A stretch of 64,000 nucleotides of DNA from Methyloligella sp. (GCA_021604645.1 BQJJ01000001.1:62001-126000); one strand, 5' to 3'. Numbered from the stretch's first letter, positions 43,808 to 52,204 are shown. Translations and numbers: made by a program. The notes: a model not told the origin generated them from the letters alone.

Positions 43808-44476
43808 ATGAGAAGAAATATGTTAGAGAAACAATTTATAAAAAGATGTTTTTTAGCACTTACACTCTGCCTGGTAAGTTTTCTAGGGGCCTGCTCGAAT
43901 AACGCCAATAACAATTTTATCACTGGGGATGGAGTAGCCCAAGCACCAGTTGATCTAAGTAAGAAGTCAGAAAATGATCAAAAGACGTCCCTCAGTAACA
44001 ATGAACTAGGCGCTCAGTCAGTAAAGCTATCTATCAATCAATCTGATATTAAAAAAGCTATTCATCGATACCGACTAGAAGCCAAAATCGATAGCGGCAC
44101 GCAGCAAATTATTGGCGCTGACTTAAATGGTGATGGCATTGCTGAAGGAATGGTACTGTTTAAAGGTGATGAATGGTGTATTTCAACGGGCTGTACTTTA
44201 GTAATTTTTGCAAAAGGAACCAATGGTTTCCGGCGCATGACGCGCATTCGCCGCGTGAAAGGGCCTGTTCATGTGGCACAAAAATTTACAAACGGCTGGA
44301 GAGATCTAATCGTCAAAACGGGAAACGCGGGCATAGGAGAGAATTTCGTAGCTCTTAAATTCAACGGTAATTACCCGCAAAATGCGACTACCATCTCTGA
44401 AAAACTAGCCTTTGTTCCAGATAGAAGTGAATTATTGTTTCAAGCAGAAAGCCAGCAGGCTTTAAAAACACAATAA
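43808..44476 (+). CDS. Predicted lipoprotein with a DxNxDG motif
   Basis: 222 residues; the start is uncertain between ATG at 43808 and ATG at 43820. The signal sequence ends with the lipobox LGAC (near residue 29). A low-complexity linker follows, then a domain with IGADLNGDGIAEGMVLFKG (about 103-121), a calcium-binding-like loop, and a cysteine pair in WCISTGC. I do not recognise the family. It stands between the HxlR gene and the Sel1 gene, separate from both. Confidence 0.65.
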   Translation: MRRNMLEKQFIKRCFLALTLCLVSFLGACSNNANNNFITGDGVAQAPVDLSKKSENDQKTSLSNNELGAQSVKLSINQSDIKKAIHRYRLEAKIDSGTQQIIGADLNGDGIAEGMVLFKGDEWCISTGCTLVIFAKGTNGFRRMTRIRRVKGPVHVAQKFTNGWRDLIVKTGNAGIGENFVALKFNGNYPQNATTISEKLAFVPDRSELLFQAESQQALKTQ

Positions 44477-44813
44477 GTGTAGTGAACATACTGTAAATGT
44501 AACTCCTTATCTAAATTCAAACTAATCGGGTTAGGACGAGCTATGAGCAGTTAATGTTACGATCTCTTATGCAAGTCCATTATAAAAGTCTGATCTCACC
44601 ATTGCTTCAAAAAGCATAAAGCGCCAGATAAAGTTTCATTTTTTGGCTATAATCCACTCAATTGTCAGATTTGAGTAAGTTTTTACCCTTTTCAATGCCC
44701 TTTTTTGAAATGACTGATTAGCTCCAACTATCAGAAAAAAAGGCGATTTTTCCTCACTCTCATATTATAATCTAATCAGATAGAAACCCGTAAACGAAAG
44801 GTTCAACCCCTGA
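44477..44813. other. Intergenic region, no gene seen
   Basis: 337 bp, A/T-rich. A TATAAT at 44766-44771 just upstream of the Sel1 gene is a candidate -10 element but no good -35 lies in front of it. I see no conserved gene or strong stem-loop. Confidence 0.45.
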
Positions 44814-45383
44814 ATGAAAAATGGAGTGAGCATACCTTTTGTCAGAGTGGCGCAAAACCACAAGAAAATTACAGGGATGGTTCTATCTCTCCTGTTAGTG
44901 GCATTTAGCTATTACGCCTATCTGTATCTACGGTCTCCAAGAGATAATCTTCTCTCAGGTAATTATAAGATTGCGTTTTCCCAATATTCAAAAAAAGCAA
45001 ATTCCGGAAATGTCGCGGCACAAACAGTGATCGGAAATTTATATTATTTAGGTCTTGGTGTGAAACAGGACAAATTAACAGCAGCCCGTTGGTATCTGAA
45101 AGCGGCCTTAAAAGGTTACGTACCAGCACAGATAAATTTGGGGCAGATGTATTGGAATGGTCAAGGGCTTCCACTTAGGCCTCTAAAAGCAATGGGGTGG
45201 TTTCATCTAGCAAAAAAAAATGGCAGTGAGCGAGCTGATGGGCACATCAGATATATGATACTCGCGAACGTCATCCTGACCAATATGATCCAGGAAGCCA
45301 AAATTAAATATGACAACCTGGACGTTGTAAATAATCGTTTCTCTAAAATGGGAGAGACCGCTTTTTTATTGAAGCAAGACTAG
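44814..45383 (+). CDS. Membrane-anchored Sel1-repeat protein
   Basis: 189 residues. A single membrane segment (about 19-40) is followed by two to three Sel1-like repeats, of which the clearest are GNVAAQTVIGNLYYLGLGVKQDKLTAARWYLKAA and the next unit ending KAMGWFHLAKKNG. Each is about 36 residues with the usual A-G-Y-W positions. Sel1 repeats mediate protein contacts. The gene is 28 bp before the MotA/TolQ-like gene, so it is probably part of that envelope operon, perhaps as a scaffold on the periplasmic side. Confidence 0.8.
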   Translation: MKNGVSIPFVRVAQNHKKITGMVLSLLLVAFSYYAYLYLRSPRDNLLSGNYKIAFSQYSKKANSGNVAAQTVIGNLYYLGLGVKQDKLTAARWYLKAALKGYVPAQINLGQMYWNGQGLPLRPLKAMGWFHLAKKNGSERADGHIRYMILANVILTNMIQEAKIKYDNLDVVNNRFSKMGETAFLLKQD

Positions 45384-45411
45384 CACAGAGCTTAAATTGA
45401 GAACGCCTGAT

Positions 45412-46245
45412 ATGAGAAAGTCTGTAAGTATAAACATGGCACTACGAATAAGAACAAAAACAATCAGGGCGACAGACCCTCAACCCTTCTATTATTTCTT
45501 ACTCTGGTTACTCATGTTCAGCCTAATCGTTTTTTTCGGCTTTGTAATGATAGACCAAGGCTATGGAGAAAAAGTACTTGAAGCCGATCGTAGTTATATC
45601 TCATTTCTCATCACAGCTGTTTTTTTAGCTTCATCAATTTATTGCGCCATCCATATTTTCAAATCATGCCAAAATTTAATCAGAGCAGAAAAACTAATTC
45701 AGTCTGTAAAGGGGAATTCAACGACCATAGAAAGTAGCAGAGATACAGAGCAAGAAAGCCTTGTTGATGATTTTATAAATGAACTATCAAAGATTCAAAA
45801 AACACCTGAAAATGAAAAATCAGAGAACGGGATTAATCAAGCTAATTATATCTTTGAAATCTATGTTGATGAACTCAGAAGCCCTAGTGAAATCTTGGGC
45901 TTTATTATTGATGTCCTAATCAGGCTGGGATTGATAGGGACCATAATTGGTTTCATTTTGATGCTGCAAAGTTTTGTCTCTGGTCCAAATCCAAGCGCGG
46001 AAAATATACAAGATCTCCTGATTACAATGAGCAGCGGCATGGGTACAGCACTATACACCACGTTTGCTGGGCTCATTGCATCAACGCTTTTAGGCATTCA
46101 GCAAATATTACTGAACAAAAATGTCGAACAAATAATTGCCTCCCTCATTCGGCTGTCAGATAAACAATCACTAAAACTCTTAACAGCTAATATTCACACT
46201 AAAACGATCATGGCTACAGATAATAACCAGCATGTGAAAGGGTAG
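45412..46245 (+). CDS. MotA/TolQ/ExbB-like proton-channel family protein
   Basis: About 277 residues from the ATG at 45412; a TTG at 45397 and an ATG at 45436 are alternatives and no ribosome site is decisive. Four membrane segments are seen (about 26-47, 61-83, 161-188, 205-234), with a cytoplasmic loop of some 75 residues between the second and third. The last two have the family look: LGLIGTIIGFILMLQSF and MSSGMGTALYTTFAGLIASTLLGIQ. Such proteins form pentameric stators that convert proton flow into mechanical work. It is not next to tolR, exbD or motB, but the next gene has a matching single-helix anchor. The job of this pair is unknown. Confidence 0.8.
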   Translation: MRKSVSINMALRIRTKTIRATDPQPFYYFLLWLLMFSLIVFFGFVMIDQGYGEKVLEADRSYISFLITAVFLASSIYCAIHIFKSCQNLIRAEKLIQSVKGNSTTIESSRDTEQESLVDDFINELSKIQKTPENEKSENGINQANYIFEIYVDELRSPSEILGFIIDVLIRLGLIGTIIGFILMLQSFVSGPNPSAENIQDLLITMSSGMGTALYTTFAGLIASTLLGIQQILLNKNVEQIIASLIRLSDKQSLKLLTANIHTKTIMATDNNQHVKG

Positions 46246-46866
46246 GTGAGTGTGGCAATAAGAGTTGGAAGTGGTCAAAAAAAGAATAATGGAGCCGATC
46301 CGTTTAGTGATTTGTTATTCAATTCACTGCTTGGTATTTCCCTGCTGTTTTTCATTGCGATCATTTTCATCAACCCAAAAACCAAAGAAGGTGATGTTGA
46401 AATCAACGCCTATTTTGTAATTACAGTTACGTGGAAAGATTTTAGCCCGGACGATATTGATGTCTGGGTCGGCGACCCGCTTGGAAAAAAACTTTGGTTC
46501 AAGCAAAGAGAAATAGGACTGCTCCATTTAGATCGCGATGACCGCGGCATGGAAGATGATCGCATCACTGTAAATAATGAACTGGTAGAAAATCCTCTGA
46601 ACCAGGAGATAGTTACAATAAGAGGTGTTTATCCAGGGCGCTATACCGTGAATGTGCATTACTATAAATCCGTATCAAACGAGCCCGTTGATGTCTTGGT
46701 GAGAATTTTTAAATTACGGCCAGACTACCAGGTCATCGTTGATGAAACGGTGACGCTTGATACAAAAGGAACAGAAAAAACGGTAGTAAACTTCACACTC
46801 GGCCAGGATGGACGCATTGTGAAGAAAGACAAAATACCAAAACAGTTGGTTGTCTTTAGAGAATAG
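46246..46866 (+). CDS. TolR/ExbD-like anchor with Ig-like periplasmic domain
   Basis: 206 residues from GTG 46246, or 204 from GTG 46252, with AAAGGG just upstream. A short cytoplasmic start leads into a single helix (about 23-43) preceded by DPFSDLLFNSLLG. The aspartate at 22 is placed like the proton-binding aspartate of TolR, ExbD or MotB. The remaining 150 residues do not look like a peptidoglycan-binding OmpA domain. They form a beta-rich stretch with DIDVWVGDPLGKK, GLLHLDRDDRG and GVYPGRYTVNVHYY, which resembles DUF2135-type Ig folds. It directly follows the MotA-like gene and is likely its stator partner. Function unknown. Confidence 0.75.
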   Translation: MSVAIRVGSGQKKNNGADPFSDLLFNSLLGISLLFFIAIIFINPKTKEGDVEINAYFVITVTWKDFSPDDIDVWVGDPLGKKLWFKQREIGLLHLDRDDRGMEDDRITVNNELVENPLNQEIVTIRGVYPGRYTVNVHYYKSVSNEPVDVLVRIFKLRPDYQVIVDETVTLDTKGTEKTVVNFTLGQDGRIVKKDKIPKQLVVFRE

Positions 46867-46869
46867 CGC

Positions 46870-46980
46870 GGTTGCTGTGTGGGCATCTGGAGCGCACTAA
46901 AAATGTGGTTGCTGTGTGGGCATCTGGAGCGCACTGAAAATGCGGTTGCTAGTAGGCAACCTAAAGCGCCACTGTGATAG
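46870..46980 (+). repeat. 37-bp tandem repeat, three units
   Basis: Units begin GGTTGC at 46870, 46907 and 46944, an exact 37-bp period. Units 1 and 2 differ at about one or two positions and share GTGGGCATCTGGAGCGCACT. Unit 3 has diverged and contains the hairpin GGTTGC-TAGTAG-GCAACC. Related single copies occur at 47171, 54124 and 56266, so this is a locally amplified member of a dispersed repeat. There are no spacers, so it is not a CRISPR. Confidence 0.85.
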
Positions 46981-47170
46981 TAGTGGAATAACTGTGAGAG
47001 AAAATAAAAGTTTACTAGACGAAGAAGGAGCTCAGCCCGTTTTAGGACTGAGGAACATGGCGAAGCGACAGCGTAGCCCGGGGCATAAGATCAGCCTGAG
47101 CGGAGCTTTAGCGAGCACAGATAAGCTAATCGCAAAAAATGCCGCCCCTCGGAGGCCCAGGCGTTAGCAC
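46981..47170. other. GC-rich non-coding patch between envelope genes
   Basis: This part is visibly richer in G and C than its neighbours. It has several short stems, for example CTCAG (47031) with CTGAG (47048), and many repeats of AGCGA-like words. An 83-codon open frame (46916-47167) crosses it but runs through the repeats and has no ribosome site, so I do not call a gene. It could be a structured RNA or a transferred remnant. Confidence 0.4.
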
Positions 47171-47230
47171 GGTTGCTGGTGGGCAACTGAAGTGCGACGA
47201 AAAAGCGCTTGGAATAGCTGTGAGAGAAGA
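47171..47230 (+). repeat. Second copy of the dispersed repeat with a shared tail
   Basis: GGTTGCTGGTGGGCAACTGAAG (first 20 bases begin at 47171) repeats unit 3 of the tandem array. The tail GGAATAGCTGTGAGAGAA near 47211 matches GGAATAACTGTGAGAGAA near 46984. So a block of about 60 bp is duplicated on both sides of the GC-rich patch. Confidence 0.7.
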
Positions 47231-47248
47231 GAGAGAGAGCTTTATATA

Positions 47249-47749
47249 ATGTTAGATAGTTTAGGATTGACAGTCTCATATCTAGTCGTGCTGGCAGCAC
47301 TTTTATGTATGCTGCTATACACACCATGGCACTGGCTCTACAAAGCGATTATGATAATCATTGTCTCGGTGTTTTTCTATGTCACCTATTTTTCGATACC
47401 CGAGTTCTATGGTTGGCCAACCTCAAAACACCGTCCGCAAAAATTGCAGATCATCGCCATTTATATTGATGCACCAAATAAAATATATTTATGGGGCCAT
47501 GATCTGGATTATGGCATCGCTGGAACAAGGCCAAGAGCTTATGAATTCAAATATTCAACGAAATTGAACGAATCTTTAAATGAAGCCTCAAATAAATTAA
47601 AAAAAGGGTTTCCAATGATTGGAGAATTCGTGCCCTTACCGAACACAAGCAAACGAATAACCGAAGGTGAAACAATCGAGAAACCCGATGATTTCAATTT
47701 GATTATTTATGATGTCCCTGAAGCGTTGGCTCCATCCGGAGAGAAATAA
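47249..47749 (+). CDS. Two-helix membrane protein, unknown function
   Basis: 166 residues from the ATG at 47249, preceded by a GAGAGAG stretch. Two membrane segments (about 5-27 and 31-50) are followed by a soluble domain of about 115 residues. It begins WPTSKHRPQKLQIIAIYIDAPNKIYLW and includes a proline-rich region near the end (FVPLPNTSKRI). No family is recognised. It lies downstream of the MotA-like/TolR-like pair in the same direction but 380 bp away, across the repeats, so membership in that operon is uncertain. Confidence 0.65.
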   Translation: MLDSLGLTVSYLVVLAALLCMLLYTPWHWLYKAIMIIIVSVFFYVTYFSIPEFYGWPTSKHRPQKLQIIAIYIDAPNKIYLWGHDLDYGIAGTRPRAYEFKYSTKLNESLNEASNKLKKGFPMIGEFVPLPNTSKRITEGETIEKPDDFNLIIYDVPEALAPSGEK

Positions 47750-47829
47750 GTAAATATTGCGGGGGATGAGAAGAAAGCTCATAAGCCAAAACACAGGAAT
47801 TCTGTGTAATGGCTGCTGAGAAACAAAGA

Positions 47830-48036
47830 TTAATCAGTTACTTCAAAAGAAATTTTACAAGTCACTCTATATTCTTTGGCTTTGCCACCTTTAGAAACAA
47901 TAATGCTTTGATCTTGGATCCATACGGATTTGATGTTGTCAACGGTCTTAGATGTGCGCTTAACCGCATTCATTGCAGCATCTTCCCAAGATTTAGTTGA
48001 GCTAGCCATTGTTTCAATAACTTTTAATACAGCCAT
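47830..48036 (-). CDS. Dodecin family flavin-binding protein
   Basis: 68 residues, the usual dodecin size, with an AAGGAAT site. The pattern VLKVIETMASSTKSWEDAAMNAVKRTSKTVDNIKSVWI matches dodecins, including the tryptophan (in SVWI) that stacks on the flavin. The end reads YRVTCKISFEV. Dodecins form hollow 12-mers that store or buffer flavins. It is the last of a minus-strand run that includes the bufferin genes, but a 171-bp gap separates it from them. Confidence 0.92.
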   Translation of the reverse strand: MAVLKVIETMASSTKSWEDAAMNAVKRTSKTVDNIKSVWIQDQSIIVSKGGKAKEYRVTCKISFEVTD

Positions 48037-48207
48037 TCTTATTATTCCTTTTCATGTTTTTTAATAGAAAAATCCAGTAACTGATTTGTTTTAAAGGAAA
48101 AATAAGACTGAAAATAGGTTGATTTGTAAAAGTGGTAAACAAACCCTCTTACCTAAGAAAGTCTTGGACGAAATAAGTCTTATAGAAGAGGCAGAGGTAT
48201 AGTTAAC

Positions 48208-48984
48208 TTAAGCTGGGTCAATCAAGAATTCAGAAGCAATCCAGGCTTGCAAATAACCTGCAGCTTTTAAAGGCGCTTCTTCAGAAGGCCAGTAAGTGCC
48301 AAGCATCTCACAAATTTGGCCAAAATTAGCTCCCTTTAGAGCTTCATCCCAAATCATGGCTTCATCATAACTCATAGTCCGAAAGCGGGCCATATTATCA
48401 CCGCGCCATGAAATGAGCTCAATAATTAGCGCTTTTGATTTACTCTCCACCAGCTCTTCTTCTTTATGTAACGACGACCAAATTTCAGATGCGTTAGTTT
48501 TTAAAGATAGTCTTGTAGTTGAAGGATGAGTCTTAAAGCTAAGGGTTGGCCAGTCTTCAGGTGACAATTGTGCAAAATCAGCCTTAGTCAACGGTTTGGT
48601 GTTAGGTGCATCAAAAGCGGTACCGAGAGCATATTCAAGATGCGCAAGTTCCCCACATTCAGGGTTATTAACTAACTCTGGATGCTTCGTTAAAAATTCT
48701 GGGAAAAACCGCCCAAACCATCGTGCATTGGGATTATCAGAAGGATGAGTTTCATAATAATCTTTTGCAATATGATGAAAATTCTCATCGCCCATATAGG
48801 TAAAGGTTTTCGGAAAATCATTTTCTAGAAATTCAATAAGCCGTGCCCCGTAAGCATGCTGGTAGACATTCAATAAAACAGCACGTTCTTCTTTTGAGGT
48901 ATCGACAATTTCATCGATAATTGTGGCATCTTGCTGCAAAATCGATTTTTGAAATTTATCTTGAATTTCTTTAAGTGTGCTCAT
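48208..48984 (-). CDS. bufC: DUF2063 partner protein of the bufferin system (BufC/HvfC family)
   Basis: 258 residues. The N-terminal DUF2063 domain shows QDKFQKSILQ, YQHAYGARLIEFLENDFPKTFTYMG and ARWFGRFFPEFL. A C-terminal part with WRGDNMARFRTMSYDEAMIWDEALKG follows. Proteins of this family pair with DUF692 (MNIO) enzymes and help present the precursor peptide. The gene follows the DUF692 gene by 62 bp on the same strand. Together with the small cysteine-rich gene upstream this is the usual bufABC set. Confidence 0.9.
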   Translation of the reverse strand: MSTLKEIQDKFQKSILQQDATIIDEIVDTSKEERAVLLNVYQHAYGARLIEFLENDFPKTFTYMGDENFHHIAKDYYETHPSDNPNARWFGRFFPEFLTKHPELVNNPECGELAHLEYALGTAFDAPNTKPLTKADFAQLSPEDWPTLSFKTHPSTTRLSLKTNASEIWSSLHKEEELVESKSKALIIELISWRGDNMARFRTMSYDEAMIWDEALKGANFGQICEMLGTYWPSEEAPLKAAGYLQAWIASEFLIDPA

Positions 48985-49046
48985 AGTTAAGTGCGCTCAT
49001 GGAATGGAATGCTTTATTGATTTGTTTCATGCCGATAAGAAAAAGC

Positions 49047-49922
49047 CTAGGCCGCTTGCGATTTCAATTGCGGGTGAATTTCTTGCCCAATGGCTCTGAT
49101 TTTTTCAAGCTCTGGCATTAGCTCTGCTAGAGGAGGGATATTGTCATCTCGCTCAATGATCGTAGACACAGGTCCAAAACGTTTTTGGCAAGCTCTGTAT
49201 AAATCCCAAACTTCATCTCTGACAGGGGCATCATGGGTGTCAACAATATAAGTCTCATAATCACTATGCCCAGCCATATGGAATTGGACAACACGATCTT
49301 CAGGGATACCGTTAATGAATTCCATTGCATCAAATTCATGATTATAGGAAGACACAAAAACATTATTCACATCAAGCAAAAGCCAACATCCGGTCCGCTT
49401 CGTTAGCTCGCTGATAAAGTCCCACTCACTAAGTTCCGATTGTTTGAAACTCACATAGCTGGATACATTCTCTAGCGCTAGCGGATGGTCCAGAAAATCT
49501 TGAACCTTGTTGACCCGCTCGACTATATGATCAAGAGCTTCAGCCGTATATGGAAAGGGAAGCAGGTCATGCAGGTTCACGCCGTGCACACCCGTCCAAC
49601 ATAAATGATCCGAAATCCATTTTGGTTGCACATGTTTGGCAAGTTTTTTTAAGTCAGTTAAATAGTCCATATCCAAAGGCTGTGTTGAGGCAATAGACAT
49701 GGAAACTCCATGCATCACAACCGGATATCTTTCCTTAATCTGATCAAGAATTTGCATTGGCCGTCCACCAGGAACCATGAAATTCTCCGAAACCACCTCA
49801 AACCAGTCAATCGGTGGGTTGCCTTCTAGAATATCAGTATAATGCTCAGACCTAAGGCCTAAGCCAAACCCGATAAAGGGAGGACGGGATGAGTTTTGCT
49901 CGCTCAAAATTTGATCATTCAT
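49047..49922 (-). CDS. bufB: DUF692 multinuclear iron oxidative enzyme (BufB/MbnB family)
   Basis: 291 residues of the MNIO (DUF692) family, a TIM barrel with two or three iron ions. Characteristic stretches are GFGLGLRSEHY, WFEVVSENFM, VMHGVSMSIAS, ISDHLCWTGVHGVNLHDLLPFPYT, LALENVSSYV, WLLLDVNNVFVSS and VQFHMAGHSDY. The histidines, glutamates and aspartates in these motifs are the metal ligands. MNIOs modify cysteines of RiPP precursors. The likely substrate is the cysteine-rich protein encoded at 50043-50309, with the DUF2063 protein as partner. Confidence 0.94.
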   Translation of the reverse strand: MNDQILSEQNSSRPPFIGFGLGLRSEHYTDILEGNPPIDWFEVVSENFMVPGGRPMQILDQIKERYPVVMHGVSMSIASTQPLDMDYLTDLKKLAKHVQPKWISDHLCWTGVHGVNLHDLLPFPYTAEALDHIVERVNKVQDFLDHPLALENVSSYVSFKQSELSEWDFISELTKRTGCWLLLDVNNVFVSSYNHEFDAMEFINGIPEDRVVQFHMAGHSDYETYIVDTHDAPVRDEVWDLYRACQKRFGPVSTIIERDDNIPPLAELMPELEKIRAIGQEIHPQLKSQAA

Positions 49923-50008
49923 AAGGGGGCTCTTTTGTCTTGGGCTTAGAACCTAAATCATTCAGTTCAGTATAATTTTAGCACGGTTGTGATAAAAATT
50001 AAGAAAAA

Positions 50009-50035
50009 TGCCCCTCCGCAAAAGCAAGAGGGGCA
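50009..50035 (-). terminator. Terminator between bufA and bufB
   Basis: TGCCCCTC (50009-50016) and GAGGGGCA (50028-50035) form a perfect 8-bp stem with an 11-base loop. On the minus strand TTTTTCTTAATTTTT follows. It sits directly after the precursor gene and before the enzyme genes, so it should limit read-through and keep precursor in excess. Confidence 0.85.
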
Positions 50036-50042
50036 CCATATA

Positions 50043-50309
50043 TTATTTCTTTTTCACTGGTTCAAGCTTGCCGCCAACGTCAGCACATTGCTCTTTAGAA
50101 AGTTTAACAAAGCCTTGGCCTTTACATGCGTTTTGGCCTTTGCAAGCGTTCGTTGCTGTTTTACAAGCGCTGTGACCTTTACAAGCTACAACACCATAGC
50201 AAGCAACATCACCTTCGTGTGCTGAAACTGTTGTTGTAGCAGCTCCACCAACCATAAGTGCAGCAGCTGCAGCTGCAAGTGCAGCACCTGAAGTTTTAGA
50301 AAGTTTCAT
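50043..50309 (-). CDS. bufA2: Bufferin-type copper-binding RiPP precursor (BufA2-like)
   Basis: 88 residues. An alanine-rich signal peptide ends near TTVSAHE (about residue 31). The mature part has six cysteines, mostly in ACK repeats (ACYG, ACKG, ACKT, ACKG, ACKG, then EQCADVGGKL). The repeated ACKG pattern and the neighbouring DUF692 and DUF2063 genes identify a BufA2-type precursor. In this family, cysteines are converted to thiooxazole-type rings that bind copper in the periplasm. Which cysteines are modified here is not visible. The promoter should lie in the 290 bp upstream, where I see no recognisable site. Confidence 0.88.
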   Translation of the reverse strand: MKLSKTSGAALAAAAAALMVGGAATTTVSAHEGDVACYGVVACKGHSACKTATNACKGQNACKGQGFVKLSKEQCADVGGKLEPVKKK

Positions 50310-50620
50310 AATTTTGCTCCGTATTTTTTGAAATATTATTTTATAATCGCCTCAGAAAATAAAATCTTCAGCGACCATCAAAAGCATATGCTCTTCAATC
50401 ACGGCAGGAAAATGAACTCTACTTCACAAAAACTTGAGCTGTGACAATAAGTGAAGAAAAGGAGCATGATTTGAGAAAAACATGCATTAATTATAATAAT
50501 TTACTTGTGGATAGATTACCCAAAGACAAAATAGTTGCACTTGGTATTTTGGAAAATTAGTTCCTAATTATAGGGTGATCATGATTTATAGAAAATTTAT
50601 TGGAAAATAAACGAGTAGGT

Positions 50621-51088
50621 ATGGGATTACATCTTATCAAAATGGCAGCTGGGATCACAAGTTTGCAAGAGCTTGAGGAACGTCAGACATTTTTGCGCAC
50701 AAACGGCGCAAAAATGAACAGCCGGAAAAAATTAGTAGAAAAAGATCTCATTCACGTCACCCGTTTTTTCCCAAAGCGTGCAGATGAAATTTTAAATGAT
50801 ACACTCACACCCCCAGGTTCCCTTTATTGGGTCTTTCAAAAACGAATTCAAGCAAGACAAAAAATTGCAGAATTTAGAGAAATGCCAATTGAAGGAGGCC
50901 CAACAAAGTGCGGCATTGTCCTTGAAGGATCATTTGTTCCAGTAGAAATGAGCCCTAGAAAAGCCTTTCAAGGGTGGCGCTATCTAACTGAAGAAGATGC
51001 TCCAAATGATTTAGGGTTTAGAAGCAACCTAAAAGAAGAAATCCCTCCACAAATGCAAGCAGATTTAATAGAATTATGCTTACTTTAG
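50621..51088 (+). CDS. DUF1489 family protein
   Basis: 155 residues from the ATG at 50621; a TTG at 50600 would add seven residues but the family usually begins MxLHLIK. Matching stretches are LHLIKMAAGI, HVTRFFPKRADEIL, GSLYWVFQKRIQARQKI and FQGWRYLTEEDAPNDL. The family is nearly restricted to alphaproteobacteria and has no known function. It is a single gene with no close neighbour in the same transcript. Confidence 0.9.
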   Translation: MGLHLIKMAAGITSLQELEERQTFLRTNGAKMNSRKKLVEKDLIHVTRFFPKRADEILNDTLTPPGSLYWVFQKRIQARQKIAEFREMPIEGGPTKCGIVLEGSFVPVEMSPRKAFQGWRYLTEEDAPNDLGFRSNLKEEIPPQMQADLIELCLL

Positions 51089-51259
51089 CCTCCATCTGAG
51101 AGGTCTCTATAGAGACCAAAGTATGAAGTGAAATAGCCCAGATTAGTGCTCCTCACCTTTGTAGCATCCTTTTCCCTATGATAAAATCCTTCAGCTAACA
51201 CAAAAAAGTGCAGCCAAGAGAACTTAAAAAAACAACTAAAATTGTGAAGGGATTAATCC

Positions 51260-52204
51260 ATGAAACGTCTAACTGGCGGAATTCTAATTGTTGCTGGCCT
51301 TGTTGCTGCATTTATGTTTATGCGCGGAGAAATAGGTTCCAATAAAAATGGCACACCCAAGCAGGTGCTTTCAGTCACAACAGACAAAAACCCAGAAGCA
51401 GTCCTGTTTGATAAAGAGAGAAAACAGTATTTTGTCAGCCTTCTGAATTTTAAAGTCAAAACCGGTGGAGGATCCATCGCTATTTTAGATGAAAAAGGTG
51501 GCATTAAAGATTTAAACTGGGTCGGTGGGCTCAATCAACCAAAGGGTATGGTGATAAGCGGGAATAAGCTCTATGTCGCCGATCTAACTGAATTCGTAGA
51601 GATTGATATTCCCTCAGCGAAGGTTACCAATAAATACTCATCAAAAGAGGCGATTTTCTTAAATGATCCGGCGCTCGGACCAGATGGCTCCGTTTACGTT
51701 ACAGATAGTCTAACAGATAGTCTCTTTAAGCTTGGGACAGATGGGACTTTCGGTCTCTGGTTAAAGGATGAAAGGCTGCTAAGTCCAAATGGCGCGGTTG
51801 TCTATGGAGATTCTATATACGTTGCCAGTTGGGGGACAACTGTCGGCACAACCGTAAAGTCTATGCTAGAAGCAAAACCAAATGGCAATTTAGTTCGTGT
51901 AAAATTAGCAGACAAATCGATAACAGTCTTTAGTAAGGGTCCGGCTGGAAACCTGGATGGAATTGAGCCAGATGGAAAAGGCAACTTTTATATTTCAGAT
52001 TGGGTCTCAGGAAATATCTTCCTAACGACTGTGACAGGTATTAAGTTAGCCGAATATGATATGGCAAAGATTTTGGGCGTCAAATCAACCAAAGGTTTGG
52101 CTGATATTGAGTATATGGAAAATAAAAAAGAAATTTGGGCACCAATGATGATAGATGGCACAGTTCTAGTCTTTTCTGTGTCAGAAGCGCGCGGTTCACG
52201 TTAA
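51260..52204 (+). CDS. Exported SMP-30/gluconolactonase-like beta-propeller protein
   Basis: 314 residues. An N-terminal membrane segment (about 5-23) serves as signal or anchor. The remainder is a six-bladed-propeller-like fold with repeats such as GGLNQPKGMVISGNKLYVADL, LNDPALGPDGSVYVTDSL and LDGIEPDGKGNFYISDWV. These resemble SMP-30/strictosidine-synthase-type enzymes or sensors of the cell envelope. Metal ligands are not evident by eye. The next gene is a paralogue with a longer N-terminus. A perfect terminator hairpin follows. Confidence 0.75.
   Translation: MKRLTGGILIVAGLVAAFMFMRGEIGSNKNGTPKQVLSVTTDKNPEAVLFDKERKQYFVSLLNFKVKTGGGSIAILDEKGGIKDLNWVGGLNQPKGMVISGNKLYVADLTEFVEIDIPSAKVTNKYSSKEAIFLNDPALGPDGSVYVTDSLTDSLFKLGTDGTFGLWLKDERLLSPNGAVVYGDSIYVASWGTTVGTTVKSMLEAKPNGNLVRVKLADKSITVFSKGPAGNLDGIEPDGKGNFYISDWVSGNIFLTTVTGIKLAEYDMAKILGVKSTKGLADIEYMENKKEIWAPMMIDGTVLVFSVSEARGSR

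Noticed and set aside
45412-46866. Zorya-type defence pair (ZorA/ZorB) or flagellar MotA/MotB
   Set aside because: The partner protein lacks an OmpA/peptidoglycan-binding domain and no ZorC/D/E-like gene or flagellar gene lies nearby; the MotA-like protein also lacks the long cytoplasmic tail of ZorA.
46870-46980. CRISPR-like array
   Set aside because: The repeats are directly adjacent with a 37-bp period and no unique spacers, and no cas genes are near.
46916-47167. 83-codon open frame across the repeats
   Set aside because: It runs through two non-coding repeat units, has no ribosome site, and its composition changes abruptly; the frame is most likely accidental.
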